A DNA stretch of 64,000 bases from Castor canadensis (GCF_047511655.1 NC_133398.1:39747638-39811637); one strand, 5' to 3'. Counted from the stretch's first letter, positions 1 through 23,404 are shown. Numbers and translations are program-made. The notes: generated by a model from the sequence alone, not told the origin.

Positions 1-112
1 AACTTCAGGGAATATAGTCCCCATCTTCTGTTTGAAACTAGCTACAGGATACTGAGATTGAGTTTTGGCATCTCTTCTTTCATATGGTGGAAAGTTTGGC
101 ATTGAAAATGTT

Positions 113-152
113 GCAGGTAAGTGCTCTACCACTTGAGCTATGCCCACACCCT
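113..152 (-). mobile_element. ID-like SINE scrap
   Basis: Only the middle of the tRNA-Ala-derived unit remains (gtgctctaccacttgagct, the reversed A-box side). Confidence 0.6.
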
Positions 153-700
153 AATGTGTTGTTCTGAAGAAAAACTAAAAAATGACCTGAGATTTAGAAG
201 TCTCTTTCACTGTGCATAATTATCCAAGAAAAAAATTTAATAGTCATTAGAGCTCTTCAAGATACTATGCTAAACACTATTTCAAGAAAGATTGTGTTTC
301 TGTAGGCTTTTTATGCCTCCCTTTAATATTAGCATGTAAGTACAAACTAGTGGGAAGAAGTTTTTAAAAAGTCTGACATTACTCTGTGAGACTTGAAATG
401 TAGTCTCATCCTGTGCTTGGTACACTATAATGCTCACTACTGTCTTAATTTATTCTGTGTAGCACTAAGAAATCCTTTTCTAGTCATATTCTGTAATTTC
501 CCTTTGCCACAAAACCTTTTCACAGATAATGCAATTTGCTGACATTTTGATGTTTTGGGGAGTTGAACATAGCCATTAGTTTAGAATTCATGGGAATGTG
601 ATTAGCCCAGCTTAAAGATTCTTTGAACTACGTTTATTGGGAAGAGAAAGGTGTATGCTAAAATTACACTCCTCCCAGCCTTATGCTAAAATTCCTCGAA

Positions 701-770
701 GGTTACCAGAGGCAGGAAGATCAGGAGTTTGAGGCTGGGCTACACAGACCCCCCCCTTTTTTTTTTAAAC
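701..770 (+). mobile_element. B1-like SINE fragment with A/T tail
   Basis: The words caggaagatcaggagtttga and ggctgggctacacagacc mark the right part of a B1/7SL-derived unit, followed by a C/T homopolymer run. Confidence 0.55.
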
Positions 771-1500
771 CAAACCACAACAAGCTACAAATCTAAAGGG
801 ATGGGGGAGTGTGTGTGAGGGGGAAGGTGGCACAATGTATATGAATGTAAGTAAATCTAAAAATGATGAGAAAAAAAAAATCTTAAGTTAGCAGAGGGAA
901 CCTTACCCGAACTCCAGTGTGGCTTAGCAATGCAGTGTGGTGGACACATTGGTAGTGTCTGAAAGACCAGGCTAGTCTAATTTTTTTCAGTAAAATGTGC
1001 TTGTTGTATTGAACACAAATTTGAAACTGAATCTCATCTTTTGTTGATCTTCCAATTTCACTTGGTATAAACCTAAGACAATGTTTTTGCTCAGAAGTGG
1101 GAACTTTTCCTATTACCCTATGTCTAGTTTTTCTCCTTAAACCTCAGGTCGTCATTCCTCTGGGGCTGAAGGTGGGGAGAAATCTGGGACCCTTCTGAAT
1201 TGCAACAGCAGTGTGCCTTCCAAGACACCTGTGTCAGTCTTGGGTATCCTGCTGAGCAGGGAAGATACCTTATCAGCAGAGGGAGTATGACGCCAGAGCC
1301 TTGGCACTACCGGGCTGTTTTCCTTTGCGAAACTGGCCATCTGGATAGTGTTAAGGACTGGTGGCAGAGTGACGGGAGCTGGGTGCTAGGAATAAGGTGC
1401 ACTCTCTTGAAATTCACACGTGGTCAGGTTCCTGGGAGGTACACTGCTTTGGCTCCCACTTAAGTAGCTGTAAAACTGAAACCTGTCATTAAAAGTTAAC

Positions 1501-3160
1501 TCCATCAGCACAAGAACATTTGTCCTATGTCCCACTTAGTTGTTAATTATGACTGGAACACATGGAATGAACCCCAGCAAAGATATTTCAGGGCAGTTTT
1601 TCAACAGCAATGAAAAAATGATGTAAAATATCTTCATGTGTTTTTCAACTTGTATGATAGAACCAACCCTTCATTACTATGCAGGCAGCCTTGTTTTTCA
1701 GAACCACTGTATGAGATCTGATTAAAACTCCCTACCCCCAAACACCAAGAAATGGGTTTCCACACATTACTGACACAACTTGCATGGAGCTCACATTGAA
1801 AATCAGGGGATTCCGAAGGTTCATTTCTTTACTGCCTGCCTCTCTGAATCTTGCTGTGAAGTTTCTTCTTAATCTTTAGGATTTGTGCTGAGGCAAAGAA
1901 TTATTTCCCCACTTTCTATTAAGACATTTTTCTAAGCAAACTTCGGATAATGAAATAACTGAATAACACTGAATTAAAAATTGAATTCCAGCCATCTTGT
2001 TTACTCAAACTAGAACATGGGCAACCTATTTGAAGGTCAAATTCTCAGGTCTTACCCCTACACATGGTGGTGGTGGGACCCAGCAAGCATTTTCCAAACT
2101 TGAGAGCCAGTAGACTAGTAGTTTCCTCATAAAGTAGGTGATTTATATAACCTTTTAAAATACGTGTTTTAAATCTTGTTATCAGTCTCATAGGCTGGAG
2201 AAATAGCCAGGTTTTTATTGCAGTTTGCTAACATTTTCACTATGCTTCTTAGAGCTTCATTTCCCACTATTCCAATAGGAAAGTCCCTATGAAGCAGTTT
2301 TCCTGTTCTGGGCTTGTTTAAAACTCACAATAGCAAGGCCTGCTATTATTTGACCTTCTAACAGCAGTTCTAATAGTGGTAACTGCCTCATGTGATTAAT
2401 ACAGGTACTATCCCTTTGTTGTTTTCAAACTCAGTTGCATGTGGTAATCTTAATGGTTAGCCCAATCACAACAAAATCCCTAGGGGGCGGAACTTGATCA
2501 GTTTTTGTTTCCTAGGTAATTCCACTTGTAGTTAAGGCTGAGAATCAGCACTAAAGAAATGCTGAACGTTTGGGAAATTTTTTTTGAACAGCAACTTTTG
2601 GGTTTTGCTTTGTAACACAAGTGTACTCCGTGACGGGAACAAAAACTTCAGGCCACTTCCAAGTTGGAATTTAAGATTCTTGATTACAGGAGAGACAGTC
2701 CATATGGACAGAAAATTCGCTGTGTACCCAGTGGTCAGTCTTTTAACTCTCCTTTTGATTTAGATCTGGTCTCCACTTTTATCCCTAACCATGTTTAATT
2801 GTAATTGAGTATTTTCATGTTATTAACTTTAAGTAAAACAAAGTTATATATAAAACATGTATGTTTTGATGCTCAGAAAAAAAAGCCTGTAGTGACACAT
2901 TGGAAATGCTTTGTAATCAATATATTGAGGAGACATTCATACATTTCAAGAATTGCTTAAATTCTGATACCCAGACTTAAGCTTGTGAACATGACTTTAA
3001 ACATACAATTAACACTATTCATCATAATTTGCTATACTACCAACATTGAATTACAGTTACTTTGGAGCATAAGTCAAATGGTTTAAAGTAAGCCTGTACC
3101 ATACCTAAGGAACACCTTCCTACATTATACATGCAAATTACTTTTCAACATACAGGTCTC
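1501..3160. other. Unique intergenic DNA between convergent genes
   Basis: AT-rich single-copy sequence with no convincing ORF or intact repeat. A GGGGGC-containing CTCF-like motif lies at 2477-2489. Confidence 0.5.
2477..2489 (+). promoter_or_regulatory. Weak CTCF-like motif
   Basis: TCCCTAGGGGGCG matches 11 of 13 positions of the CTCF core (CCASYAGRKGGCR). It lies between the DNAJA1 end and the presumed SMU1 end. Confidence 0.3.
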
Positions 3161-3166
3161 TTCACT

Positions 3167-3172
3167 TTTATT
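3167..3172 (-). terminator. Further downstream AATAAA candidate of DNAJA1
   Basis: A third minus-strand AATAAA lies 92 nt beyond the previous one. It may be unused. Confidence 0.35.
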
Positions 3173-3258
3173 TCTAAGTTATCCAGATCTGGAAGACACT
3201 CTAGGGCTTATCATGGTCCAAAGAGAAGGGAAAAGAATGTACCATGACTGGTCAACAG

Positions 3259-3264
3259 TTTATT
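3259..3264 (-). terminator. DNAJA1: Distal poly(A) signal AATAAA of DNAJA1
   Basis: Exact AATAAA on the minus strand, followed downstream by T/G-containing sequence. It is the likely long-form 3' end. Confidence 0.55.
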
Positions 3265-3779
3265 TTATATATTTTTATATATATATATAACTATTTTAAA
3301 AAGATGGCACAGAAGGGAATGCAATTCTAGAAGTGCAAGCCCTTAAGCAGCAGCATATGATAAACCTCTTCTTTAGAAAGGTATCATTTCTATTGATGAT
3401 AACACAGGCTAAATTATGTATTATGCCACCTTCAAGTAATAGTTGAGGCAATATAATGCAGAGGCATCACAATGAGTCCATTAATACAAGTAACTAGACA
3501 GACCAACAGTTCTCTACAAATTAACTTTTGTTTTTGGATTGCCAGTTAAATACAAGAGTTTTAATTTCATAGCTTAACAATGAAGTGTCATACACTAACA
3601 TCAACACAGAACCTAGCATTTCAGTCTAAGCTTGTTCATGTACACAGAGGAATCACAAGTATGGCCTAACAGATGGCTAGGGGAACTTTTTAAAAGTAGT
3701 TTTTACAGGTATTAAAACTTCACCTTGTACACTGAAGTCATCGTACATACAGGGCAAAGTCAGAGCTTTTATATTTGCT

Positions 3780-3785
3780 TTTATT
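3780..3785 (-). terminator. DNAJA1: Proximal poly(A) signal AATAAA of DNAJA1
   Basis: Exact AATAAA on the minus strand, about 145 nt after the stop codon. It would give the short mRNA form. Confidence 0.5.
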
Positions 3786-3929
3786 CTTCATTTAACTTTC
3801 AAAACACTACTATAGTTGAATATTAAAACAAAAACAATAGCAAGTAGTGAGCATATGATGATCAATAGTCCTTCACTCATTCACTACCGCATATAAAATG
3901 CTAGCAGTGAGTGTTATTCACTGGCCCCA

Positions 3930-15535
<11,606 letters not shown>

Positions 15536-15640
15536 CGGTGAGCGGGCCGAGGCCGGTGTGGAAGCGAGAAGGAGCGCCTATCTGTGCGCAGCTCGAGCAG
15601 CCTCTGCCCCTTCGCCTCACACCGAGCGTTCTGGAAAGTT
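15536..15640 (-). other. DNAJA1: DNAJA1 non-coding exon 1 (5' UTR; 5' end approximate)
   Basis: A strong minus-strand donor, CACCG|GTGAGT, ends this GC-rich exon at 15536 inside the CpG island. Exon 2 contributes only 10 nt before the ATG, so a non-coding first exon is required. The 5' end is estimated from a TATA-like TACAAAAG about 26 nt upstream (15673-15666) and was not observed directly. Confidence 0.75.
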
Positions 15641-15642
15641 CC
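15628..15642. promoter_or_regulatory. Heat-shock element (three perfect inverted pentamers)
   Basis: The sequence gTTCtgGAAagTTCc holds three alternating 5-bp units with correct spacing, the canonical HSF1 trimer site. It sits at or just upstream of the predicted DNAJA1 start site, consistent with heat induction of this HSP40. Confidence 0.85.
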
Positions 15643-15736
15643 GCCCGGCCCGCCGCAGTCGTCGTCTTTTGTAGTCAAGCTTTGGCACGTCACTCGCCGG
15701 AAGTCCCGCCCCTCCGGCCGCTGCCACCGCCCCGTG

Positions 15737-15750
15737 GTTGTCTAAGCAAC
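15737..15750. promoter_or_regulatory. RFX X-box-like palindrome
   Basis: GTTGTCTAAGCAAC is an inverted repeat with one mismatched pair and resembles the RFX-family X-box, two GTTGCC-type half sites with a short centre. It lies about 100 bp upstream of the DNAJA1 start. Confidence 0.45.
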
Positions 15751-16080
15751 GGCGCGGGGGCGTTTGGACTGGGAATGGAGTTGGGGGAGGCTGTGCCGAA
15801 AGGGCTTGTGGGAGTTCGCACAAGTGCGGTTTCCTGAGGCTTGTGGAAGGTTCTGGAGCGCTCTTTTTTTCCACCCAGAGGGTGGAGCGTGTGTAGGTGT
15901 TCGGCAGGACCGGCCATAGTCCGGGTGTGAATCCGTGGCGACTCGGGGGTTCCCATATCAGTGGGGCAGCCGTCGCCGCTTGGGAGAACAGGGAGGGATT
16001 GGGTCTGCCCTGGGCGGGAGCTCTGTGCGCCAGGGGAAACTTGCGAACAAAGGCCTGCACCCCGCCCTGGCCACTGATCG

Positions 16081-17800
16081 CCTCTGTGGGCTTCTCACTG
16101 CTTTAGGTCTGAACCTGCTGGCCTAGCCCCTCCTTCCAAGCCAATCTCGAAGCCCTTTAGTTCACGGGATTGCAAAATTGGAGCTTTATGCGCAAGTCCA
16201 GGCACCCGAGCTCACGGTTATCTGCCCCAGCCTTAGTGGGCCCCTGTGTGTTGACCCCAGGGAGCCTGGGGCTAAGCTCAACAGGGAAAATATCGCAAAG
16301 CACTGACGCAAACCGAGGGACTCTTCTGGGTCAGGCTTCCAGCTAGAACGCTGCTACATAGCAGTGAGAAGGACTAACATCATTTTAATTATTAAACTTA
16401 TTTTCAAGTCCCACCAATGAACAGGGATCCACAGTCTACAAAGGGAGCCCTTGGGCTTTCAAACGTTAAATGGAGTCTGTCTTCCTTATTTAGTATTATC
16501 AAGCATGTTAGTGTCTACCGCCAAAGAAGCAAAATTGGAAAAGCGGAGTTCACATGATTTAGACTTTAGTGGGAGTCAAATAAGTCATTGAACTACAAAG
16601 AGGAACCACAACATACGAGGGCAACACAGAAGCTTGTATTAACCTGATGGGTCATGAAAAGTTTCCCTGTGAAAGTGTCAGGCGTTTGAAGGCAGAGAGC
16701 AATGGACAAAACAGAAGTCTAGGGTGTGGAATACAATGCTTCTAGGAAAATGCAAGTAATTGGATGTAGCCAGAGCTAAGGGAGCTGGAATGGCTGGAGG
16801 TGGTGCTTTAAAGCAAGGGGGTGAAGAGCGATGGGACGACGACAGTTTAACTCCTTGTGTATTTTACTAAGCTAAGGACTTTCAGCCTTATGCTGAAGCA
16901 TCCCCATGCCACCTCTTCAGTCTTACATTTTCATTAAACTGCGTTCAAGTCACACACTACTATCTTCAGTTTCCCAAATGAACTTTTTCACTGCTCTGTG
17001 CTTTTGGTTGACAAACATCTAATTTTTCCTATCTTAGGTATATAACCATTGGTATAACTTCTTGTTGTTTTAGAACAACACTTTTAAGTAAAAGTCTGCC
17101 AGGCAGTATACTTAGGATTTGATAATATGAAAATTCTGTAAGTCATGGGCTCTGCCTTCAAGGAACTCAGCACATAACAAAGAACAAGTAATGTGATAAA
17201 TGCTAATAAGGACTATGAGGTGCCCAGTAGGGGAAACTTGTGACACCCAGAAAAGTATATCAGGCAGAGAGACCAATAAGTGTGAAAGCATAAATAATGA
17301 ATAAATAAATAAGCATAGTTCATGGACTTGCAGTCCTAAAGTCCCTACTGTAATCTGAGCTGTACATATGTGCATCTAACGTTGCTTAAGTATGTAATTT
17401 TCACCAGGAGTTTTCACAATAAGACAACCATGCCTATGTTTCTTAAATATTGCCATATTTAGTGTTTGTTTCTGCCTCCGGAACACAGTTGAAATTCCCA
17501 CAACTTTGAGAAAGATGAAAGTGTGATACCAGTATGATAATACCTCCTTGAGACTGCAAACATAAGATTATGAAATCTGATATGAAAATACTTTGAAGTG
17601 CTTAAGATCATGTATTAAGTGAGCTTAATTCTTCATTGGATAGTAAAAATAAAAGTCATAAAAGTTGGCTTTTAAAAAAGGGAAAATATGCACTTACTGC
17701 TTATTTATACTATAGATGCATAGAGTATTTCTGAAGGTCACAGAAATGTGCCACTGTGTACCTAATACCACAAAAGGTACTAGGCAGACAAAGAGTAGTA
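16081..17800. other. Unique intergenic DNA upstream of DNAJA1
   Basis: No SINE or L1 is recognised in about 1.7 kb, and no convincing ORF. It could hold distal regulatory sequence. Confidence 0.5.
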
Positions 17801-17828
17801 TTTTCTTTAAGGCTCAGCATTGATGGGA

Positions 17829-17880
17829 AAAAAAAAATCTGGGGTTTGAATTCAGGGCTTTGTACTTGTTCCTCATCATT
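17829..17880 (-). mobile_element. ID-like SINE fragment
   Basis: The reversed 3' half (ctggggtttgaattcagggc) survives. Confidence 0.6.
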
Positions 17881-17997
17881 GTATATGTTCTGTTTGACAT
17901 TGTTTTCTTCATAGAAACCTATTTCAATGTTGAAAATACATCCTGATGAATATTCTGGTGTTTCAGTAACAGAGGTTAACACTTAAGAAGAGGGTTG

Positions 17998-18091
17998 AGT
18001 TGGGGCTCTGACTCAAGTGGTAGAGCACCTGCCTAGCAAATGTGAGGCCCTGAGTTCAAACCCCAGTAGTGTCCCTCCCTTGCAAAAAAGA
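17998..18091 (+). mobile_element. ID-like SINE
   Basis: Close to the window consensus: tggtagagcacctgcctagc and gagttcaaaccccagtag. Confidence 0.85.
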
Positions 18092-18593
18092 AGCATTCTT
18101 ATTTATATAAAATACAGAAATATTAGCAACAACTTTGTATATAATCTTTTTTTATAGAGAAATTGGATCATATTATACGTGCTGTTTACAACTTGCCCTT
18201 CTCACTTTGTCAAGATAAATAGATCTACCTTGTTTAATTAATTTAAGGACTTCATAGTATATAGTATGACTGGATCCCTACTGATGAATATGTCAGCAAT
18301 TTCCAATGTTTTTACAAGTAGTGCTGCAAATTTTCAAATACAGCTTAGGGGTACTCACGCACATATTTTGTTAGGATGTGTACTTAGAATTGAAACTCCT
18401 GGGTCAATGTGAATGTAGACTTAAAATGGCAGTAACTTTCCATATTGGAATATACTGCTACTCAGAAGTGTGTGAGTGGGCCTTTCAAATATTGGGGAGT
18501 CTGTCTTTTTTTCTTATTTGTTAAATATTTGCTATCTTAGAGATAAAAAGTTACATCTTATTGTTTTAGTCCCTTCCCCCGCCCCTGCCGTGT

Positions 18594-18722
18594 GTCTGTG
18601 TCTTTCTTTCTTTCTGTTTGAGACAGGGTCTTGTCAGCCTAGGCTGACTTTGAACTTGAGATTCTATTGCCTCAGCCTCCTAAGTTGGGAGTACAAGCAT
18701 GAGACTCCACTCCTAGGGCTTA
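18594..18722 (-). mobile_element. B1-like SINE
   Basis: Reversed B1 with gagacagggtcttgtcagcc and a CTTT-rich tail. Confidence 0.7.
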
Positions 18723-18926
18723 AGCTTCTTTAACAGTGAAGTTAACCATCTTTTAAATGTTTGCTGACTTTTCCATCAACTGTCAAAAGAAAAATGATCA
18801 AATAATATGAATATAAGTCCACTGTTTTAATGGTATATAATAGCATTTTTATACTAAGGATAGTAAATATTAGTCCATCATGTAATTATTCTCTTTGGTG
18901 TGTTGTTAGCTTTTCACTTAGTGTTA

Positions 18927-18927
18927 C

Positions 18928-18975
<48 letters not shown>
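18927..18975. repeat. (TATC)n microsatellite
   Basis: About 12 uninterrupted tetranucleotide units, likely length-polymorphic. Confidence 0.95.
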
Positions 18976-18976
<1 letters not shown>

Positions 18977-19175
18977 ACCATATAAAGGTTTTGGCCAAAT
19001 GCCATATTTCAGTGGGTTACTTCATAACTCTCATAACTATATGGAGGTAGCTGGAGATGGTTGTAGGCATGGCAGGAGTCAAGACATAAGGACGTGGGCA
19101 CTCTGCTATGAAGTTTGGATTTTATTTTGAAAGCTCTGGAGGAGTTTATGGATAGTGTGATAGAACTTCTAACAA

Positions 19176-19258
19176 TTTTTTTTTCTTGTGGTACTAGGGG
19201 TTGAACCCAGGGCCTCAAGTAAGTATAGTAGGCAAGCATTCTACAACTTTCCAGGCTA
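19176..19258 (-). mobile_element. ID-like SINE
   Basis: Contains gtggtactaggggttgaacc. Confidence 0.75.
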
Positions 19259-19300
19259 AGATACCTTTTTTAAAATTGTGAAAAAAAAAAAAAGATGAGG

Positions 19301-19384
19301 GATGGGGTTGAGGGTGTAACTCAGTGGTAGAGTGTGTGCTTAGCATGGTCATGCCCTGGGTTAAACCGCTATCACAAAAGGGGA
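19301..19384 (+). mobile_element. ID-like SINE
   Basis: Lies head-to-head 42 bp from the preceding copy, so the pair forms an imperfect inverted repeat. Confidence 0.75.
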
Positions 19385-19509
19385 GTGGTGGTAGTAAAAA
19401 GAGTAATGCACTCTTGATTAGTCTAAGTTAAAAGTGTATCATTTTCCCCAATGCAGAAGAGTAGTAGTATTTTCTTTATGGCTCAGGATTGATAGAAAAG
19501 AAAAAAGAA

Positions 19510-19714
19510 AAACGCTGGGATTTGAATTCAGGGCTTCACTCTTGCTCGGCAGGCACTCTACAGCTTGAGCCACACCTCCAGCCCAATTTCATTTATTTTT
19601 GGAGACGGTGTCTCATTATGCTACCCAGGTTGTCCTTAAACTTCTGAACTCAAGTGATCTTTCTGGTTTTGCCTCCCAAGTAGCCGATGTGGTGAATGCC
19701 ACCACCGTACCTGG
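19510..19714 (-). mobile_element. Composite B1 + ID-like SINE
   Basis: Contains tttgaattcagggcttcact and, in the B1-like part, gcctcccaagtagccgatgt. Confidence 0.8.
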
Positions 19715-20189
19715 CTTCCTCTTTAAAAAAAAAAAACCTGAATGGAGATGATTGTAATTTTTCATACCATTGAATTAAAATAAAGAATGTGCAGTATACA
19801 GGTCTTTTTGGAAATTGTAAAATGCTTCATTTATGAGATCCTGATCTATTTCATAAAGTCCTCTGCAGTTTGTTGATATGAATTTTTACATTGTTAAAAC
19901 TTTTTTAAGAAAAAGAGGGAAAAAAAGGAGTTTAAATTGAGTGTATTTAGTGGTTATCTGCTGATTCAGCACACTTCAGATGATGTGTCAGCAAATATTC
20001 TTTCTCTTCCTGCTTTCACACAATCAATCCATCAAGGGAGACTTGAAGGCTGGGGATATACCTGTAAGGTGGAATGAGGAATTAAGGAGGAATACTGCTG
20101 CATAGATATGAAACTGAACAAAATGACTTAATATCCCTTCCAAATCATAGACTCTTAATCTACATAGCTTAAAATTCTAAATCCCATTG

Positions 20190-20321
20190 GATTTTTTTTT
20201 TTTACTTTTATTATTTTTTGAGACTGGGTCTCAGTATGTAGCTTAGGCTGGCCTCAGACTCACAATCCTCCAGCCTCAGCCTCTCAAGTGCTGAGATTAC
20301 TGGTGATGCCTTGTGGCATCA
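20190..20321 (-). mobile_element. B1-like SINE
   Basis: Contains gagactgggtctcagtatgt and ggctggcctcagactcacaa after a 13-T tail. Confidence 0.75.
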
Positions 20322-20499
20322 TTTATTTGAATAATTTAGTTGGTAGTGTTATTTGCGGATATGTATCTTCTACACAATTATTTTAGCTTTCCACCTCACC
20401 TCACTATCAAGTATCTTCTAGCTTAAGTTTGATATTCCATCTGGATTTCCTTCTTTATACAAATTCTGGTGCAGATATGAATTGTTTTGCCCCATAATC

Positions 20500-20587
20500 T
20501 TTTTTTTTTGTGGTACTGGGGTTTGAATTTAGAACTTCACACCTGCTAGGCAGGCACTCTACCGCTTGAGCCATGCCTCCAGCCCCC
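20500..20587 (-). mobile_element. ID-like SINE
   Basis: Good copy: gtggtactggggtttgaatt and ctaccgcttgagccatgcct. Confidence 0.85.
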
Positions 20588-20845
20588 ATAATCTTTTTAG
20601 CAGAAAAACAACTGGGGAAAGGAAACGTAGAGATAGCTTCAATTTGTTGTAAACAATTTCTATAGTGTCCCCTAAACCCATAATATGACACTAAAATCTA
20701 CTTTGCAAAAATGTTTTTGACATCTTCTTATACTTGGCAGGAACTTAATTTTGTCTGAAGATTGATGTACTATGTATAAATTCTTCAACATCCTTAAGTG
20801 AAATAAAAAACAAAATAACTCAAATAACAACTACAATTCAAGGAC

Positions 20846-20900
20846 TTTTTTTTTTTTTTTGGTGGTGGTGGTGGTGGGTACTGAGGTCTTAGAACCTTTG
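20846..20900 (-). mobile_element. ID-like SINE 3' fragment with (TGG)n
   Basis: The T-tail runs into a GGT-repeat expansion and then a remnant of the unit. Confidence 0.45.
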
Positions 20901-21374
20901 ACTGACTTAAGCCCTGTCATATTCCCATAGCACCCTGTGGCCACATGTCTATCATTGCATTTATGCATATGTGTGCTCTATAGTATAAACAATGAAGGCG
21001 ACAAAAATGCTTTCTTCCAGAAGTCTTCATAGGCTTTGTGTCCATAGTCCAAGTACACAAAAAAACAAAACCAAACCAACACATACACTCTAAGATGCCA
21101 AAAATTTTAAATGCAGAGAAAAGGAAATTTAAAAATCATTGGTAAAGATAAAATGGAACTAGAGCCAAATTTTTAGCCAAAGCTAAAACTAGGAATGATC
21201 TTTGTATTTACTACAGCTGAGCCATGAATTTATCTCTAAGTTGGCATCCTTATTGGTCCCATATTTCATGGTGTCTGAAGATTTAAAAATAAAACAACAA
21301 CAAAAAAACTTGTTACTCTGAAGAAGTGAAACTATTCCTGAAAGTGAGATCAGATTGGAATGTCTCTCAGGGAT

Positions 21375-21440
21375 GCTTAAGCACATTGAGTGAGGCCCTA
21401 AATTCAACCCCCAGTATCACCTCCCCTCAAAAAAAAAGCA
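21375..21440 (+). mobile_element. ID-like SINE 3' half
   Basis: gaggccctaaattcaacccc followed by an A-tail. Confidence 0.6.
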
Positions 21441-21830
21441 CATTATGTCATATGAAGAGCTCTCTTTGATAACATCCCTGACTAGGTGACCAGTTCAGAT
21501 GGATGCTTCTTAATGCCTGATGGCAGCACAACAAAAGGCAGTTCACTGGGATAAGCAATGCTTCTGAGGTGGAGGACTATCATGACTTAATGTTTTATCT
21601 CCAGCAGCTAGCACAGTAATTGGCAGATAGCAGGTGTCAAGAAGTGTTTGTTGTGTGAATATCTAATAGAGAGGACCCAGTTCAAAGATGCCCTGTAGAA
21701 AGGCTCCCTTGTTACCAAGACCTGAAGTCCTGTTCCCTTCATGTACATCCTTTTTGTAGTTATTAAGCAGAACAGTTATGGAATATTTCTTCTACTGATG
21801 AGTTAAACTTCCATTTAAATATTGAATGCT

Positions 21831-22056
21831 TCTGGGTGCTGGTGGCTCATGCCTGTAATCCTAGCTACTCAGGAGGCAGAGATCAAAAGGATCGCAGTTT
21901 GAAGCCCGAAAATAGTTGGAAAGACCCTATCATGAAAAAAGAAAAAAAAAAAAAAGAGAAACCCATCACAAAATAGGGCTGGTGGAATGGCTCAGGTGTA
22001 AGCATGGAGTTCAAACCCCAGTACTGCAAAATAAATAAATAAATACATAAATAAAA
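21831..22056 (+). mobile_element. Composite B1 + ID-like SINE (short ID subtype)
   Basis: Well-preserved copy from gctggtggctcatgcctgta to an (AAAT)n tail. Confidence 0.85.
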
Positions 22057-22547
22057 TACTGAATACTAAAATTTTTGTCTTCTCCAAATATAGAAGTGAG
22101 GCCAGGAGTTTGTGTGTGTGTGTACCCACACTATTGGCGGTGGTAGTGGTAGGAAGTACCTTACCTAACCGAGTGGTCATTCCAAAGGTGACCTTGTAAT
22201 ACTGTTGGTTTAGATCTAGATTCCTGAATTTAGGCTTTCCCTCAGAACACAGGCAGGGCTGGCAATGGTGTCAAGGTGGGGCTTTGCCATCAGTCTCTGT
22301 GCAGAGACTAAGACATTGACTGAGTGCTTCCTATGTGCCAGGGTCTTTTCTAGGTGAATGAAACAATGTTGACCATGACAAATACAGCTATTTCCCTCAT
22401 GAGCTTAAGATCACTGGAGGGGCACAGACATTAAGCTGATACTTACACAAGTATATAGACAGTTCTCCTATTAGGGAAGTTGGGGCTTGACTCAAATTTC
22501 ACTTTTAAAAATTCCAGCAAATAGTTGGAACACAGTTATAGTGTTGC

Positions 22548-22747
22548 CTTTTTTTTTTTCTTTTGGCAGTACCAAGGTTTGAATTCAGGGCCTTGCACCT
22601 GCTAGGCAGGCATTCTGCCTCTTAAGTCACATTCCCATTCCTTTTTGCTTGTTATTTTTCATATAAGGTCTCCCTTTTTTGGTGGGGATGCTCTTAGATT
22701 GCAATCCTCCCTTGAAGCTGGGATAACAGATGTGTGCCACCATAGTG
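22548..22747 (-). mobile_element. Composite SINE, diverged
   Basis: The ID-like part is clear (ctgctaggcaggcattctgc). The B1-like part is shortened. Confidence 0.75.
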
Positions 22748-23328
22748 CTTTTTTTTTTTTTTTAAGAGCACATTCTGGTTATTTAATACTGTTTATCACA
22801 CTGCCTCCAAAATTGGTGAAATAAAATAACATTTGCTCAAAAGTCTGAAACTGGGGTATGGGCTTATCTGGGACAACCCATTTCTGTTCCATGTGGCAAC
22901 TGTTGAGATGGCTCACCTGGGGATAGATCATTTGTATACTGGCTGTTGGCCAGGAGCTTAGTTGGGGTCTTGGTTCTGTTTTATGTGTCTAATTTTGGAT
23001 TCTCATAGCATGGCAACTGGGTTCTGAACAGGAGCACCCTGAGAGGTTAGCCACATAGGCCACAATGTGCAAGTACTTATCAGAGCTCTGTTTATATTGT
23101 GTTTGCTGATGTTCCACTGGCCCAAAGCAATCACTTGGCCAAGTCCAGAATTGATGTGGGAGGGGAATTACATGGGGGTGAGAATTGTGAGAGGTGAGAA
23201 TCAATGGATCTTCTAAAGCAATAGACTGCCTTAGGAAGAAAAGCTAATTTTCAAAAATAAACTATTTTTGAAAATTTTATGTTCTTTTTGCTTCTCAATC
23301 ACATATATCCTTTATTTCTAAAATATCC

Positions 23329-23404
23329 GGGGAAGGGCAAGATATGCAGCTTAATGGCATAATGCTTGCCTAACATGCATGCATGAGGCCCTGGGTTTGA
23401 TTCC

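Larger units (their letters stand above)
1..1500 (+). other. Possible SMU1 3' UTR / convergent gene end
   Basis: No coding exon is visible. In mammals SMU1 converges on the DNAJA1 3' end about 2 kb away, so the plus-strand 3' UTR of SMU1 could enter here and finish near the ATTAAA at 1488-1493. That rests on synteny recalled from memory. The sequence itself only shows mostly unique DNA with two SINE scraps. Confidence 0.3.
3240..3929 (-). other. DNAJA1: DNAJA1 3' UTR
   Basis: This AT-rich, SINE-free stretch directly follows the stop codon. Three minus-strand AATAAA hexamers could end it (see separate entries), giving 3' UTRs of about 160, 690 or 780 nt. The lack of repeat insertions over roughly 900 bp contrasts with the surrounding sequence and suggests constraint. 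Confidence 0.7.

Noticed and set aside
1200-1463. Candidate SMU1 coding exon
   Set aside because: The overlapping short ORFs on both strands do not resemble a WD40 C-terminus, and no matching splice sites were found.
15617-16060. 147-codon minus-strand ORF upstream of DNAJA1
   Set aside because: Same CpG-island effect. It crosses the promoter elements and lacks any recognisable motif.
18927-18975. CRISPR-like or functional tandem array
   Set aside because: Simple tetranucleotide microsatellite in a mammalian genome.
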